Positions 12,193 to 19,619 are shown, counted from the stretch's first letter. The stretch is DNA of 19,619 bases from Fibrobacter sp. (GCA_016295375.1 JAEDLI010000038.1:1-19619), one strand, 5' to 3'. Program-made: numbers and translations. Notes: generated by a model not told the origin, from the letters alone.

Positions 12193-14747
12193 TGTACCTG
12201 AATCAGCTGCTGCTTGCGGATGTTTCCGTTTTCAATTTGTAGAAGATAGATGCCACGGTTTAAGCCGTGAGTGCTTACGGGTGAGCCGAGGCTTTCCCGG
12301 AGCAGTTTCCCGTTAACCGTAAAGAGCCTTGCTCTTGTGCTTGAGGTGTACTGAAAATGGTTCTTTTGAATTGTGGGAGTAATTCTCGTTTCATTTGCCG
12401 GTAAAGCTGTAGCAGCACTTCCAAGACCTCCCATGGAGTTGGCGGCACGGACGGTGATGACATCTTTATCAGAAATGGATTTGAAGGTGTATTGATTATC
12501 TGTAGTGAGGGCCTCAAAGGTCCCGTTCTTGAATATGGCCCAGCAGAGGGCTGCACCGTCGGCATTCCAGGTGATGGTTTTAGTGGTTGCATCCAGGGAT
12601 ACGGTGGGGGCCTTGACTTGGGCGGAATACTTTTCAGGAGTCCAACTGTCGGAGCCACCCAGGATGTTTGCAAGGGTGTAGTCCTTTGCGTCGCTTTCGT
12701 TCCAGACGGTCTTAAGGTATGTTCCACTGAAATCGGTTTTACGCTGGCTCGTGTTGACGGCGTTGCCGTTGCCATCCTTGCTGTTGTATTCTCCGAATAC
12801 CTGTGGGGCGGAGTTCATGTTGGGACCCCAGCCTTCGGCATTGGGCAATGCCTGCATGGTAGAATTCAGGAATACGGTCTTTGCGGTTTTCCAGGATCGA
12901 CCCAGGTAGAAAGAATTGTTAAAGCTTGCATCGCTTGTGCTGATTACGGCTCCATCGAACACGTAACCCCATTGGGTGGTGGTGGCCGCGGCGGTAAGGT
13001 ATCCACTTTTGCGACGCATCACCAGTTCAGTCTTGTCAAAGTAGATGTCGCCATCTCCGCAGATAAAGTCAACCGTTCCCTCAATGTGGCCACCGTCCCA
13101 GTAGGCTCGTCCGACGCCTCCACTAATCTTGGTGTAGTAGGTGTCTTGTCCGCTAAGCAACTTCACGTTCTTGTAGATGAATTTGTCACCCTGTTGCATG
13201 ATGGTGACGTGCCGGCAGGCGCTCCCGCAGTTGGCCTCGTTTCCATAGATTGCCTTGTTCAGGATAGTCATGTCTTGCATGTAGATTCCGCTACCGTGCA
13301 GGTAAAGGGTAGCGGTTGTGCTGATGCCTTCTTCGCTTGACTTGTTGTAGAGAATGGTTTTTTCGGCGCTTTGGCCGATAAAGGAGACGTAGCTGGTCTT
13401 GAATTCGGTCATCTGGTTTTCGTTGCCAGTGACTGAACCGATGTCGTATTCGCCGTCGGGGAAGAAGATAATAAACCTATTGCTTTCAGTGGGTTTTGCA
13501 GCCGATGCGGCCGCCATGGCTGCCTTGAAATCTCCGTCAACGCCGACGATAAAATCGAAGGATTTTTTTGGGCTTACTGGGATGGCTGTTTCAGTCGAAC
13601 TACTGCTACTGCTGGTGCTGCCAGAGCCTGCATTCGGACCGTATTCTTCGGGAATAGAAATTCCATCGATGGCAGAAAGGTAGGCGGATTCCGCTTTTAG
13701 AAGTGCAGATCCATAATCTCCGGCCCATTGGTAATTTTTGCGACGTTCTTCGCTAATTTTGGTAAAGTCCTGCGTTTTGGTGCTTGCGCCATCGCGGTCA
13801 CAGAAGAAATAATTATCGTTGTCCACTTCGTAAAAACGGTACCATAGGACATTACCGTCTTTTACATCGAATGTTCCGTTGTTCTTGTTGAAATAAAGTC
13901 CGGTCACCTTGGTTTTCTTGTACCAGTTGATGGCGCTCTTGACGGCGTTTTGTACGGCAGGAGTCTGCTTGGGCCAGTTCATCAAGAACCAGGCCACTCC
14001 GGCGGATTCACTGCCGGACTTGGATTCCAGTTCGTATGCGCGGGCCGGGCGGGGTGCGTAATTGACGGTGTCGTGCTGGGCACACCAAACGGTGGGGGAG
14101 CCGTTGTTGATGATTTGGGCTTGAATCAGGTAGTCTATGGCTTTATCAAGAGCCGCCTGCATTTTTTTCCGTATGGCATTGTCAATAATATCGCTATCAA
14201 AGGGGGAACTGCTATTTGCGATATCCATCATGGTGACCATAGTTCGGACCATGGCATTGTCGTTCAGGGTAATATGGTCCGAATAATTTCCGCGTTTAGG
14301 CCAAACTTGCGGAAAACCACCGCTAGAACGTTGCATGTCAAGCAAAAAAATGACGGCTTTATTGAAGCTGGACTTGAATGCTGACTTGTATGTAGAATTG
14401 GAAGTCTCCTTGTAGCGGACCGCCAGCAGACGCATTTCCTGGATGGTGGCGTTGTTGTCGATGGTCCCCAGGTCTTTGCCGTCCTTGCTGCGCCATTCAG
14501 ACTTGTTACCGCTGGAGTAAGGGCTTTTGTATTTGTCGGCCATGGCCTTGTAGAATCCGCCGTTACTGATTTGCCAGGTGGTCATGTTGTAGGCATACTG
14601 GTCTATATCCATGCCGCTTGCGGCGCTGGTCAGTTCCGAATAGCTACGGTAGCTGTTTATTTTGCTTGTGGCCGTAGACGGTGGAGTGTATGTCGCAGCC
14701 ATAGACGCAGCGACGAGGCCAAGAATAGCTAGAACGGTGTGTTTCAT
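12189..14747 (-). CDS. Secreted bifunctional pectate lyase (PL10) / pectin methylesterase (CE8)
   Basis: This 852-residue enzyme starts with signal peptide MKHTVLAILGLVAASMA, probable cleavage before ATYT. Residues ~25-370 resemble family 10 pectate lyases (DNNATIQEMRLLA, GGFPQVWP, TLNDNAMVRTM, RPARAYELES). A Ser/Gly-rich linker (~370-392) leads to a pectinesterase domain (~393-715) with Q534-D535 in SGQDTYY, D560 in GTVDFICG, and R617/W619 in YLGRSWK. These match the catalytic Gln-Asp, Asp nucleophile and Arg/Trp of family 8. An Fn3-like beta domain (~720-790) follows. The last ~55 residues (ARLFTVNGKLL ... GLNRGIYLLQIENG) look like a type IX secretion C-terminal signal. The esterase would demethylate pectin and the lyase cut the resulting homogalacturonan, both outside the cell. 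Linkage by T9SS is inferred from the tail. Confidence 0.93.
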   Translation of the reverse strand: MKHTVLAILGLVAASMAATYTPPSTATSKINSYRSYSELTSAASGMDIDQYAYNMTTWQISNGGFYKAMADKYKSPYSSGNKSEWRSKDGKDLGTIDNNATIQEMRLLAVRYKETSNSTYKSAFKSSFNKAVIFLLDMQRSSGGFPQVWPKRGNYSDHITLNDNAMVRTMVTMMDIANSSSPFDSDIIDNAIRKKMQAALDKAIDYLIQAQIINNGSPTVWCAQHDTVNYAPRPARAYELESKSGSESAGVAWFLMNWPKQTPAVQNAVKSAINWYKKTKVTGLYFNKNNGTFDVKDGNVLWYRFYEVDNDNYFFCDRDGASTKTQDFTKISEERRKNYQWAGDYGSALLKAESAYLSAIDGISIPEEYGPNAGSGSTSSSSSSTETAIPVSPKKSFDFIVGVDGDFKAAMAAASAAKPTESNRFIIFFPDGEYDIGSVTGNENQMTEFKTSYVSFIGQSAEKTILYNKSSEEGISTTATLYLHGSGIYMQDMTILNKAIYGNEANCGSACRHVTIMQQGDKFIYKNVKLLSGQDTYYTKISGGVGRAYWDGGHIEGTVDFICGDGDIYFDKTELVMRRKSGYLTAAATTTQWGYVFDGAVISTSDASFNNSFYLGRSWKTAKTVFLNSTMQALPNAEGWGPNMNSAPQVFGEYNSKDGNGNAVNTSQRKTDFSGTYLKTVWNESDAKDYTLANILGGSDSWTPEKYSAQVKAPTVSLDATTKTITWNADGAALCWAIFKNGTFEALTTDNQYTFKSISDKDVITVRAANSMGGLGSAATALPANETRITPTIQKNHFQYTSSTRARLFTVNGKLLRESLGSPVSTHGLNRGIYLLQIENGNIRKQQLIQVH

Positions 14748-14757
14748 TTACCCAACC

Positions 14758-14781
14758 TTTTCCCGAGATTTCTCGGGAAAA
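14758..14781 (-). promoter_or_regulatory. Perfect stem-loop in the pectinase 5' leader
   Basis: TTTTCCCGAG (14758-14767) and CTCGGGAAAA (14772-14781) are perfect complements with a four-base loop. On the minus strand the stem ends ten bases before the pectinase ATG, and its 3' arm runs into the AAGG that would serve as ribosome site. It could modulate translation initiation or bind a regulator as DNA. The T-run is on the plus-strand left side, so it is not a normal terminator for either direction. Confidence 0.5.
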
Positions 14782-14810
14782 TCCCTTTCACACCTCTTTA
14801 CCCATTCGTA

Positions 14811-14816
14811 ATTATA
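14811..14816 (-). promoter_or_regulatory. Putative -10 box of the pectinase promoter
   Basis: The minus strand reads TATAAT here, placing a start site near 14804 and giving a ~57-nt leader that contains the 14758-14781 stem-loop. No recognisable -35 box lies 16-18 bp upstream, so activation by a regulator is possible. Confidence 0.4.
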
Positions 14817-14842
14817 GTAAAAATTAGGAAAGAATCTTTTTT

Positions 14843-14906
14843 GAATTATGAATTAGGAATTATTTTTCTGGCCAAATAATTCCGAAATCCAAACTCCGAA
14901 ATCCGA
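14843..14906. repeat. Two heptamer arrays downstream of speA (3 + 4 copies)
   Basis: The first array (14843-14863) has GAATTAT, GAATTAG, GAATTAT. The second (14879-14906) has ATTCCGA, AATCCAA, ACTCCGA, AATCCGA. It ends one base before the speA stop codon (14908-14910). The two arrays use unlike units, partly reversed relative to each other (GAATT versus AATTC). Confidence 0.75.
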
Positions 14907-14907
14907 A

Positions 14908-16806
14908 TTACTCCAGATACGTGTACCCGTACAGGCCGCTGCGGTAGATGTTCAGGAATTCCTTGCCTTCTTGCAGGCTGATTCTGCCTTCCTTCACGGA
15001 GCGGGTCACCCAGTTTTCCATGTTGCGCACCAGGGCCTTGTCGCTGAAGCTCACGTAGTCCAGCACGTCTTCCACGGATTCGCCGTCGATGACCTTCTCG
15101 ATTTCGTAGCCGCCCTGGTCGTTACAGACGATGTGGACGGCGTTGGTGTCACCGAAGAGGTTGTGCAGGTCGCCGAGGATTTCCTGGTAGGCGCCCACGA
15201 GGTACACCGCGATGTAGTAGGGTTCGTTCTTCTTGAGCTTGTGAAGCGGGAGCGTGTGGCTCACGTCGCCGCCACGGATAAAGAGCGCAATCTTTCCGTC
15301 GCTGTCGCAGGTCACGTCCTGGATGGTGGTCTCCACCGTGGGTTCCTCGTCCAGGCGCTGGATAGGCATCACCGGGAAAATCTGGTCAATGGCCCAGCTG
15401 TCGGGCAGGCTCTGGAACAAGCTGAAGTTGCCGAAGTACTTTTCGGCAAGCAAGCGCGGGAGTTCCGCCAGTTCGTAAGGCGGGTGGCGCAGTTCGGACG
15501 CAATCTGGTTCACCTCGCGGGCAATGCTCCAGAACAGGCGCTCGCTCATGGCGCGGGTGGGCAGGTCATAGTCGCCCACTTTGAAACCGCTCAGCACGTC
15601 GTCGTTCAGCTGCATGGCATCGTGCCAGCTTTCCAGCAGGTTCTTGGGGGAAAGTCCCTTGTAGATTCCGTAGAGGTCCTTCAGCGCATCGGGAGCGTCG
15701 TCGCCAATCTCGTGTTCCTCGTCGTCGAAGAATGCCTGGCTCGCGGTTTCCAGAATGTTGAACACCAAAATGGAATGGTGCGCCGAAAGGGCGCGGCCCG
15801 ATTCCGCGATGATGTTCGGGTGGGGGAGGTTCACCTCTTCGCAGGCCTCGTAAAGCGCGTACACCACGTCGTTCGCGTATTCCTGGATGGAGTAGTTCAC
15901 GGAGCTCGCGTTGGTGCTGCGGGTACCGTCGTAATCCACGCCGAGGCCGCCGCCCACATCGACGAATTCCAGATTCATGCCCATCTTGCGAATCTGGATG
16001 TAGAACTGCGAAATTTCGCGGAGGCCGTTCTTGATGTTGCGAATATGCGTAATCTGGCTACCCAGGTGGAAATGGATGAGCTTCATGCAGTCTTCCATTT
16101 TCTCTTCCTTGATGTAGTCCAGCGCTTCCAGGAGTTCGGAACTGTTGAGGCCGAACTTGCTGTGGTATCCGCCGGATTCTTCCCACTTGCCGCTGCCGGA
16201 ACTTGCCAGCTTGATGCGGATGCCGATGTTCGGGCGCACGCCGATGCGGCGGGAAAGTTCCACCACCAGGTGGAGTTCGTTCATCTTTTCGACGACGATG
16301 AAAATCTTCTTGCCCATCTTCTGCGCGAGGAGGGCGAGCTCGATGAAGTCCTCGTCCTTGTAACCGTTGCAGATGATGAGGGCGTCGGGGTTGTCCATGT
16401 TGGCAAGCACCGCGTGGAGTTCGGGCTTGGAACCGGCCTCGAGACCGATGTTGAACTTTTTGCCGTGGCGCACCACCTCTTCAAGGACCGCACGCTGCTG
16501 GTTCACCTTGATGGGGAAAATGCTGTAGTAGCTGCCCTTGAAGCCGTATTCCTTGCGGGACTTGTTGAAGCACTCGTTTATCTTTTCGATGCGGCTGTCC
16601 AGGATATCCGGGAAGCGAAGCAGCATCGGGGTGGAGACGTCGCGGAGCGAAAGTTCCTGCACAAGGTCGTACAGGTCGATGTCCGGACCGCCTTCCTTGA
16701 GCGGGTGAACCGTAGCGTGGCCCTTCTCGTTGATATCGAAGAAGTTCACGCCCCAACCCTTGACGTTGTACAAGTCGCGGGAATCGTCAATGCGCCATTT
16801 TTTCAT
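14908..16806 (-). CDS. speA: Biosynthetic arginine decarboxylase
   Basis: This 632-residue PLP enzyme of the alanine-racemase fold converts arginine to agmatine, the first step of the arginine route to polyamines. Key marks are Lys100 in YYSIFPIKVNQQ (Schiff base), LIHFHLGSQITHIRNIK, VDVGGGLGVDYDGT (phosphate binding), IIAESGRALSAHH, and Cys500 in DVTCDSDGKIALF, the second active-site segment across the dimer. Length and order match SpeA of Gram-negative bacteria. There is no Shine-Dalgarno: the ATG is preceded directly by a heptamer array. It lies 107 bases after the carboxynorspermidine synthase gene on the same strand; the shared pathway suggests joint expression. Confidence 0.97.
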   Translation of the reverse strand: MKKWRIDDSRDLYNVKGWGVNFFDINEKGHATVHPLKEGGPDIDLYDLVQELSLRDVSTPMLLRFPDILDSRIEKINECFNKSRKEYGFKGSYYSIFPIKVNQQRAVLEEVVRHGKKFNIGLEAGSKPELHAVLANMDNPDALIICNGYKDEDFIELALLAQKMGKKIFIVVEKMNELHLVVELSRRIGVRPNIGIRIKLASSGSGKWEESGGYHSKFGLNSSELLEALDYIKEEKMEDCMKLIHFHLGSQITHIRNIKNGLREISQFYIQIRKMGMNLEFVDVGGGLGVDYDGTRSTNASSVNYSIQEYANDVVYALYEACEEVNLPHPNIIAESGRALSAHHSILVFNILETASQAFFDDEEHEIGDDAPDALKDLYGIYKGLSPKNLLESWHDAMQLNDDVLSGFKVGDYDLPTRAMSERLFWSIAREVNQIASELRHPPYELAELPRLLAEKYFGNFSLFQSLPDSWAIDQIFPVMPIQRLDEEPTVETTIQDVTCDSDGKIALFIRGGDVSHTLPLHKLKKNEPYYIAVYLVGAYQEILGDLHNLFGDTNAVHIVCNDQGGYEIEKVIDGESVEDVLDYVSFSDKALVRNMENWVTRSVKEGRISLQEGKEFLNIYRSGLYGYTYLE

Positions 16807-16911
16807 ATTAGGATCTAGGATTTAGGGGTTAGGATCTAGGATTTGGGATCTAGGATTTAGGGGTTAGAATAAAATCACTAATCTCTAGATCCTAGTCTCT
16901 AGTCCCTCTTA
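16807..16911. repeat. Two opposed heptamer arrays filling the gap upstream of speA (9 + 5 copies)
   Basis: The left array (16807-16869) has nine units of the type ATTAGGA, TCTAGGA, TTTAGGG, GTTAGGA, starting at the base next to the speA start codon. The right array (16877-16911) has ACTAATC, TCTAGAT, CCTAGTC, TCTAGTC, CCTCTTA, in the opposite sense (CCTAG versus CTAGG). It continues into the stop of the upstream gene at 16914-16916. The opposed arrays could fold as a long imperfect hairpin. Practically the whole 107-bp intergenic region is repeat. Confidence 0.92.
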
Positions 16912-16913
16912 CT

Positions 16914-18188
16914 CTAGTCAACGAGAACGGGATTAAAGTTTTCCTTCCACGGGAGGCCGTACTTGGTGAGGGCTTCCATAAACGGATCCGGGTCGAATTC
17001 TTCCACGGTATGCACGCCCGGCTTGTTCCACTTTCCAGTAAGCACCATCATGGCGCCGCACATGGCAGGCACTCCAGTGGTGTAAGCAATCGCCTGGCTG
17101 CCCAGTTCCTTGTAGCATTCCTGGTGGTCGCACACGTTGTACAGGTAGTAGGTCTTCGGCTTGCCGTCTTTGGTGCCCTTGAAAATACAACCGATGTTCG
17201 TCTTGCCCACGGTGCGGGGGCCGAGGCTTGCTGGGTCCGGGAGGAGCGCCTTGAGGAACTGGATAGGCACGATTTCCTGGCCCTGGAACTTGATGGGCTG
17301 CGTGCTGAGCATACCCACGTCTTCGAGGCAGCGCATGTGGTCGAGGTAGCTCTGGCCAAACGTCATGAAGAAGCGGATGCGCTTGATACCCGGGATATTC
17401 TGGGCCAAGGATTCGATTTCTTCGTGGTGCAGCAGGTACATGTCCTTCTTGCCCACTTCGTCAAAAACGTATTCGCGCTTGATGCTCATGGCCGGGATTT
17501 CGACCCAATGGCCCTTGCCGTTTTCGTCGGTGTCCCAGTAGCTGCCCGGAGCGGAAACTTCGCGCAGGTTGATTTCGGGGTTGAAGTTCGTCGCGAACTT
17601 GTAGCCGTGATCGCCGCCGTTGCAGTCGAGGATATCGATTTCCTCGATGGTGTCGAACTGGTGCTTGAGGGCGTAGGCGCAGTAGGCCTGGGAAACACCC
17701 GGATCGAAGCCGGAACCCAGCAGTGCCGTGAGGCCCGCCTTTTCAAACTTTTCTTTATATGCCCACTGCCAGCTGTAGTCGAAGTAGGCGCTGAAGCCCT
17801 GTTCCTTCACGCGCTTGTCGTAGACCTTGCGCCATTCCGGATCGTCGATGTTTTCGGGCTCGTAGTTCGCCGTATCCATGTAGTTCACGCCGCATTCTAG
17901 GCAGGCGTCCATGATGGCGAGGTCCTGGTACGGGAGCGCGATGTTCATCACCAGGTCGGGCTTGTATTCCTTGATGAGCTTAGAGACATTTTCGGCCTTG
18001 TCCGCATCCACGGCGGCAGTCGTAATGACCGTCTTCGTGTTGGGGCGCAGTTCCTGAGCGAGCTTCTCGCAGTTTTCGCGGTGGCGGCTAGCGATGCAGA
18101 TTTCGCTGAACACTTCGCTTGCCGTGCAGCACTTCTTGATAGCAACCGTGGCGACAGCGCCACAACCGATAATCAATGCTCTTGCCAT
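16914..18188 (-). CDS. Carboxynorspermidine synthase (saccharopine dehydrogenase-like)
   Basis: This 424-residue protein opens with a Rossmann motif, ALIIGCGAVATVAIKKC, and continues NIALPYQDLAIMDACLECGVNYMDTANYE, LLGSGFDPGVSQAYCAYA, and a C-terminal TTGVPAMCGAMMVLTGKW. This pattern belongs to the saccharopine-dehydrogenase-like carboxynorspermidine synthases (EC 1.5.1.43), which reductively condense a diamine (diaminopropane or putrescine) with L-aspartate semialdehyde using NADPH. The adjacent speA supports polyamine synthesis over lysine metabolism. The partner decarboxylase NspC is not in the window. ACAAGGA lies about 11 bases before the ATG, and a TATATT at minus 18233-18228 is a possible -10 box. 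Whether the product is carboxyspermidine or carboxynorspermidine cannot be told from sequence. Confidence 0.9.
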   Translation of the reverse strand: MARALIIGCGAVATVAIKKCCTASEVFSEICIASRHRENCEKLAQELRPNTKTVITTAAVDADKAENVSKLIKEYKPDLVMNIALPYQDLAIMDACLECGVNYMDTANYEPENIDDPEWRKVYDKRVKEQGFSAYFDYSWQWAYKEKFEKAGLTALLGSGFDPGVSQAYCAYALKHQFDTIEEIDILDCNGGDHGYKFATNFNPEINLREVSAPGSYWDTDENGKGHWVEIPAMSIKREYVFDEVGKKDMYLLHHEEIESLAQNIPGIKRIRFFMTFGQSYLDHMRCLEDVGMLSTQPIKFQGQEIVPIQFLKALLPDPASLGPRTVGKTNIGCIFKGTKDGKPKTYYLYNVCDHQECYKELGSQAIAYTTGVPAMCGAMMVLTGKWNKPGVHTVEEFDPDPFMEALTKYGLPWKENFNPVLVD

Positions 18189-18244
18189 TTTTTGTTTTTT
18201 CCTTGTAAAGGTGTTTGTAGTGGCACTAATATAAAAAAAAATGG

Positions 18245-18293
18245 GGGAGGTGGGAGGTGTGTAGTGTGTAATGTGTAATGTGAAATTGTAAGT
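18245..18293. repeat. Tandem heptamer array in the divergent CASDH/Mur ligase region (7 copies)
   Basis: Seven 7-bp units occur: GGGAGGT, GGGAGGT, GTGTAGT, GTGTAAT, GTGTAAT, GTGAAAT, TGTAAGT. They drift gradually from G-rich to AT-rich while holding the 7-bp phase. The array sits immediately beside the element at 18295-18326. Confidence 0.85.
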
Positions 18294-18294
18294 T

Positions 18295-18326
18295 TGTCCT
18301 GAGCGAGTGAAACGAGTCGAAGGATC
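18295..18326. repeat. Short intergenic element of the TGTCCTGAGC...CGAAGGATC type
   Basis: The stretch starts TGTCCTGAGCGAG and ends GAGTCGAAGGATC. Closely similar 'TCCTGAGCG-AGTCGAAGGA' sequences are a common short palindromic intergenic repeat in many bacterial genomes. It has imperfect dyad symmetry (TCCT at one end, AGGA at the other). It lies between the heptamer array and the Mur ligase start. Confidence 0.5.
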
Positions 18327-18372
18327 TTCTTGCTTATTTTTTTATTAACAGTTAATTTCTACATTATTTGTC

Positions 18373-19619
18373 ATGGAATCTTACTTTTTTATCGGTGTAG
18401 CGGGCGTGGGCATGAGTGCCATCGCCCAGTATTTGGTTGGCAAGGGTGTTTCTATTAGCGGGTCTGACCGTCAGTTCGGTGCGGCAGAAAAGCCGCTTGT
18501 GATGACTCAGCTTGAAGAATGTGGCGTCAAGTGTTTTCCGCAAGACGGCTCGGGCGTTGTCGCGGGCCTCTCTGCGGTGGTCGTGAGTACCGCCATCGAA
18601 GATACGAACCCGGATCTCAAACGCGCCAAGGAACTGGGAATCCCGGTAATGCACCGTAGCGAAATGCTCGCGAAGATTTCGAAGGAAGCAAAGACCATCG
18701 CCGTTTCGGGCACCAGCGGAAAATCCACCGTGACCGCCATGATTTATCACATTCTGCAATATGCGGGCCTCCAGCCGTCGGTCATGACGGGGGCGGGCCT
18801 CGTGAATTTGCAGAAGGAAGGCAAGATCGGTAACGCCGTGTCCGGTAAGGGTGAATGGCTCGTGGTCGAAGCAGACGAAAGCGACGGAACGCTGGTCCGA
18901 TACGAACCCGAAATCGGCTTGATTTTGAATGTGGACAAGGACCACAAGGAAATGGACGAACTCCAGGAAATCTTCCTCAAGTTCAGCCACAACATTCTCG
19001 ATAACGGCAAGATTCTGATTGTAAACGATGCGCACCCGCTGGCCAAGAAGTTTAGCGCCGGTCGCGAATTCGATTTTGGCTTCGAAAACTATGTGGGCGT
19101 GCAGGGCACGGACTTCAAGTCAGTCGGCACGTCCATTCAGTTCCGTGTGCGCCACAATGCAGAACTTGTGAAGTTCGTGGTGCCGCTCCCGGGCAAGCAC
19201 AATATGGAAAATGCCCTGGCCGCAACGGCTGCCGCCCTCCGCGCAGGGGTAACGCTCCATACTTGCGCCGACGCTCTTGCGACATTCCCCGGCGTGTTCC
19301 GCCGCCACCAGATTTTAGGGACCTTCAACGGCGTGACTCTGGTGGATGACTTCGCGCATAATCCGGCAAAAATTGCCGCCAGCATCAAGAGTGCCCAGGA
19401 CTTTACCGAGGGCCGCGTCATCGCCTGGTTCCAGCCTCATGGCTTTGGCCCCACGCGATTCTTGCGCAAAGACCTTGTGGAATTTATCGCGAAGACGCTT
19501 CGCCCCAAGGACTTTGACGACGACCGTGAAAACGACGTGATGTTCTTCAGCGAAATCTACTACGCCGGCGGCACCGTTACCCGCGACATCAGCGCCGGTG
19601 ACCTTGCCGATGACCTCCT
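18373..19619 (+). CDS. MurC-like Mur ligase (UDP-N-acetylmuramate--L-alanine ligase family), C-terminus cut
   Basis: The frame is open from the ATG at 18373 to the window end (415 codons, no stop). The N-terminal domain begins YFFIGVAGVGMSAIAQYL and has ISGSD. The central ATP domain has P-loop GTSGKST (113-119), EADESDGTL (166-173) and LNVDKDH (185-191). The final domain shows PGVFRRHQILG, VDDFAHNP (324-331) and WFQPHGFGPTR. This is the MurC order, yet several normally fixed residues differ: MurC usually has GTHGKTT, DDYAHHP and FQPHRYSRT. It may be a divergent MurC or a paralogue (Mpl-like or other) acting on a different UDP-sugar. There is no Shine-Dalgarno; an AT-rich stretch (18334-18372) precedes the ATG and may hold the promoter. 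Divergent from the carboxynorspermidine synthase gene. Confidence 0.85.
   Translation, partial: MESYFFIGVAGVGMSAIAQYLVGKGVSISGSDRQFGAAEKPLVMTQLEECGVKCFPQDGSGVVAGLSAVVVSTAIEDTNPDLKRAKELGIPVMHRSEMLAKISKEAKTIAVSGTSGKSTVTAMIYHILQYAGLQPSVMTGAGLVNLQKEGKIGNAVSGKGEWLVVEADESDGTLVRYEPEIGLILNVDKDHKEMDELQEIFLKFSHNILDNGKILIVNDAHPLAKKFSAGREFDFGFENYVGVQGTDFKSVGTSIQFRVRHNAELVKFVVPLPGKHNMENALAATAAALRAGVTLHTCADALATFPGVFRRHQILGTFNGVTLVDDFAHNPAKIAASIKSAQDFTEGRVIAWFQPHGFGPTRFLRKDLVEFIAKTLRPKDFDDDRENDVMFFSEIYYAGGTVTRDISAGDLADDL

Noticed and set aside
14971..16818. Long plus-strand open frame (615 codons) antisense to speA
   Set aside because: Same artefact of codon bias; SpeA motifs on the minus strand are complete and the antisense product resembles nothing.
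16807..16911. CRISPR array
   Set aside because: Units are 7 bp and directly adjacent with no spacers; there are no cas genes.
18364..19035. Minus-strand open frame at the right end
   Set aside because: It lies antisense to the MurC-like gene, whose plus-strand frame is open for 415 codons with Mur ligase motifs.

Overview
This window looks like a chromosomal segment from a plant-fibre-degrading Gram-negative bacterium, most likely Fibrobacter or a close relative. The evidence is a secreted pectate lyase/pectin methylesterase fusion with a type IX-like C-terminal tail, a large TPR/transglutaminase lipoprotein, a direct GlnRS, carboxynorspermidine-type polyamine genes, and poorly conserved Shine-Dalgarno sites. 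The taxon is inferred; no 16S or other marker is present. I see no phage, IS element, CRISPR array, tRNA or rRNA.

Layout, left to right. A minus-strand membrane protein is cut by the left edge. It is preceded by a compact preQ1-I riboswitch, which points to a queuosine-precursor transporter. An arginase-family ureohydrolase (minus) follows, then glnS (plus). glnS converges on a 1268-residue lipoprotein with TPR, DUF3857 and transglutaminase domains (minus). gapA (plus) follows with a strong intrinsic terminator. Next is a minus-strand block, ddl - tsaB - rimI - YdcF/DUF218, covering cell-wall precursor synthesis, tRNA t6A modification and a likely envelope protein. thiD (plus) runs divergently from ddl and converges on the pectinase; the two stop codons overlap in one CTAG. 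The minus-strand polyamine pair (carboxynorspermidine synthase, then speA) follows. A MurC-like Mur ligase (plus) runs off the right edge.

How the genes connect. SpeA makes agmatine from arginine. A ureohydrolase could release putrescine from it, and the carboxynorspermidine synthase would condense the diamine with aspartate semialdehyde towards (nor)spermidine; the decarboxylase (NspC) is not here. Ddl and the MurC-like ligase belong to peptidoglycan synthesis. Most of the rest is housekeeping in small transcription units.

The most striking unexplained structure is a set of degenerate tandem repeats with a strict 7-bp period, at eight places. Each array has its own heptamer. Most fill gene junctions, some touching start or stop codons, and one lies inside the arginase-family coding sequence. 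They resemble in kind the heptanucleotide STRR repeats of cyanobacteria. The second main find is the preQ1-I riboswitch, whose pseudoknot ends directly at the start codon. No gene-free stretch exceeds 300 bases.
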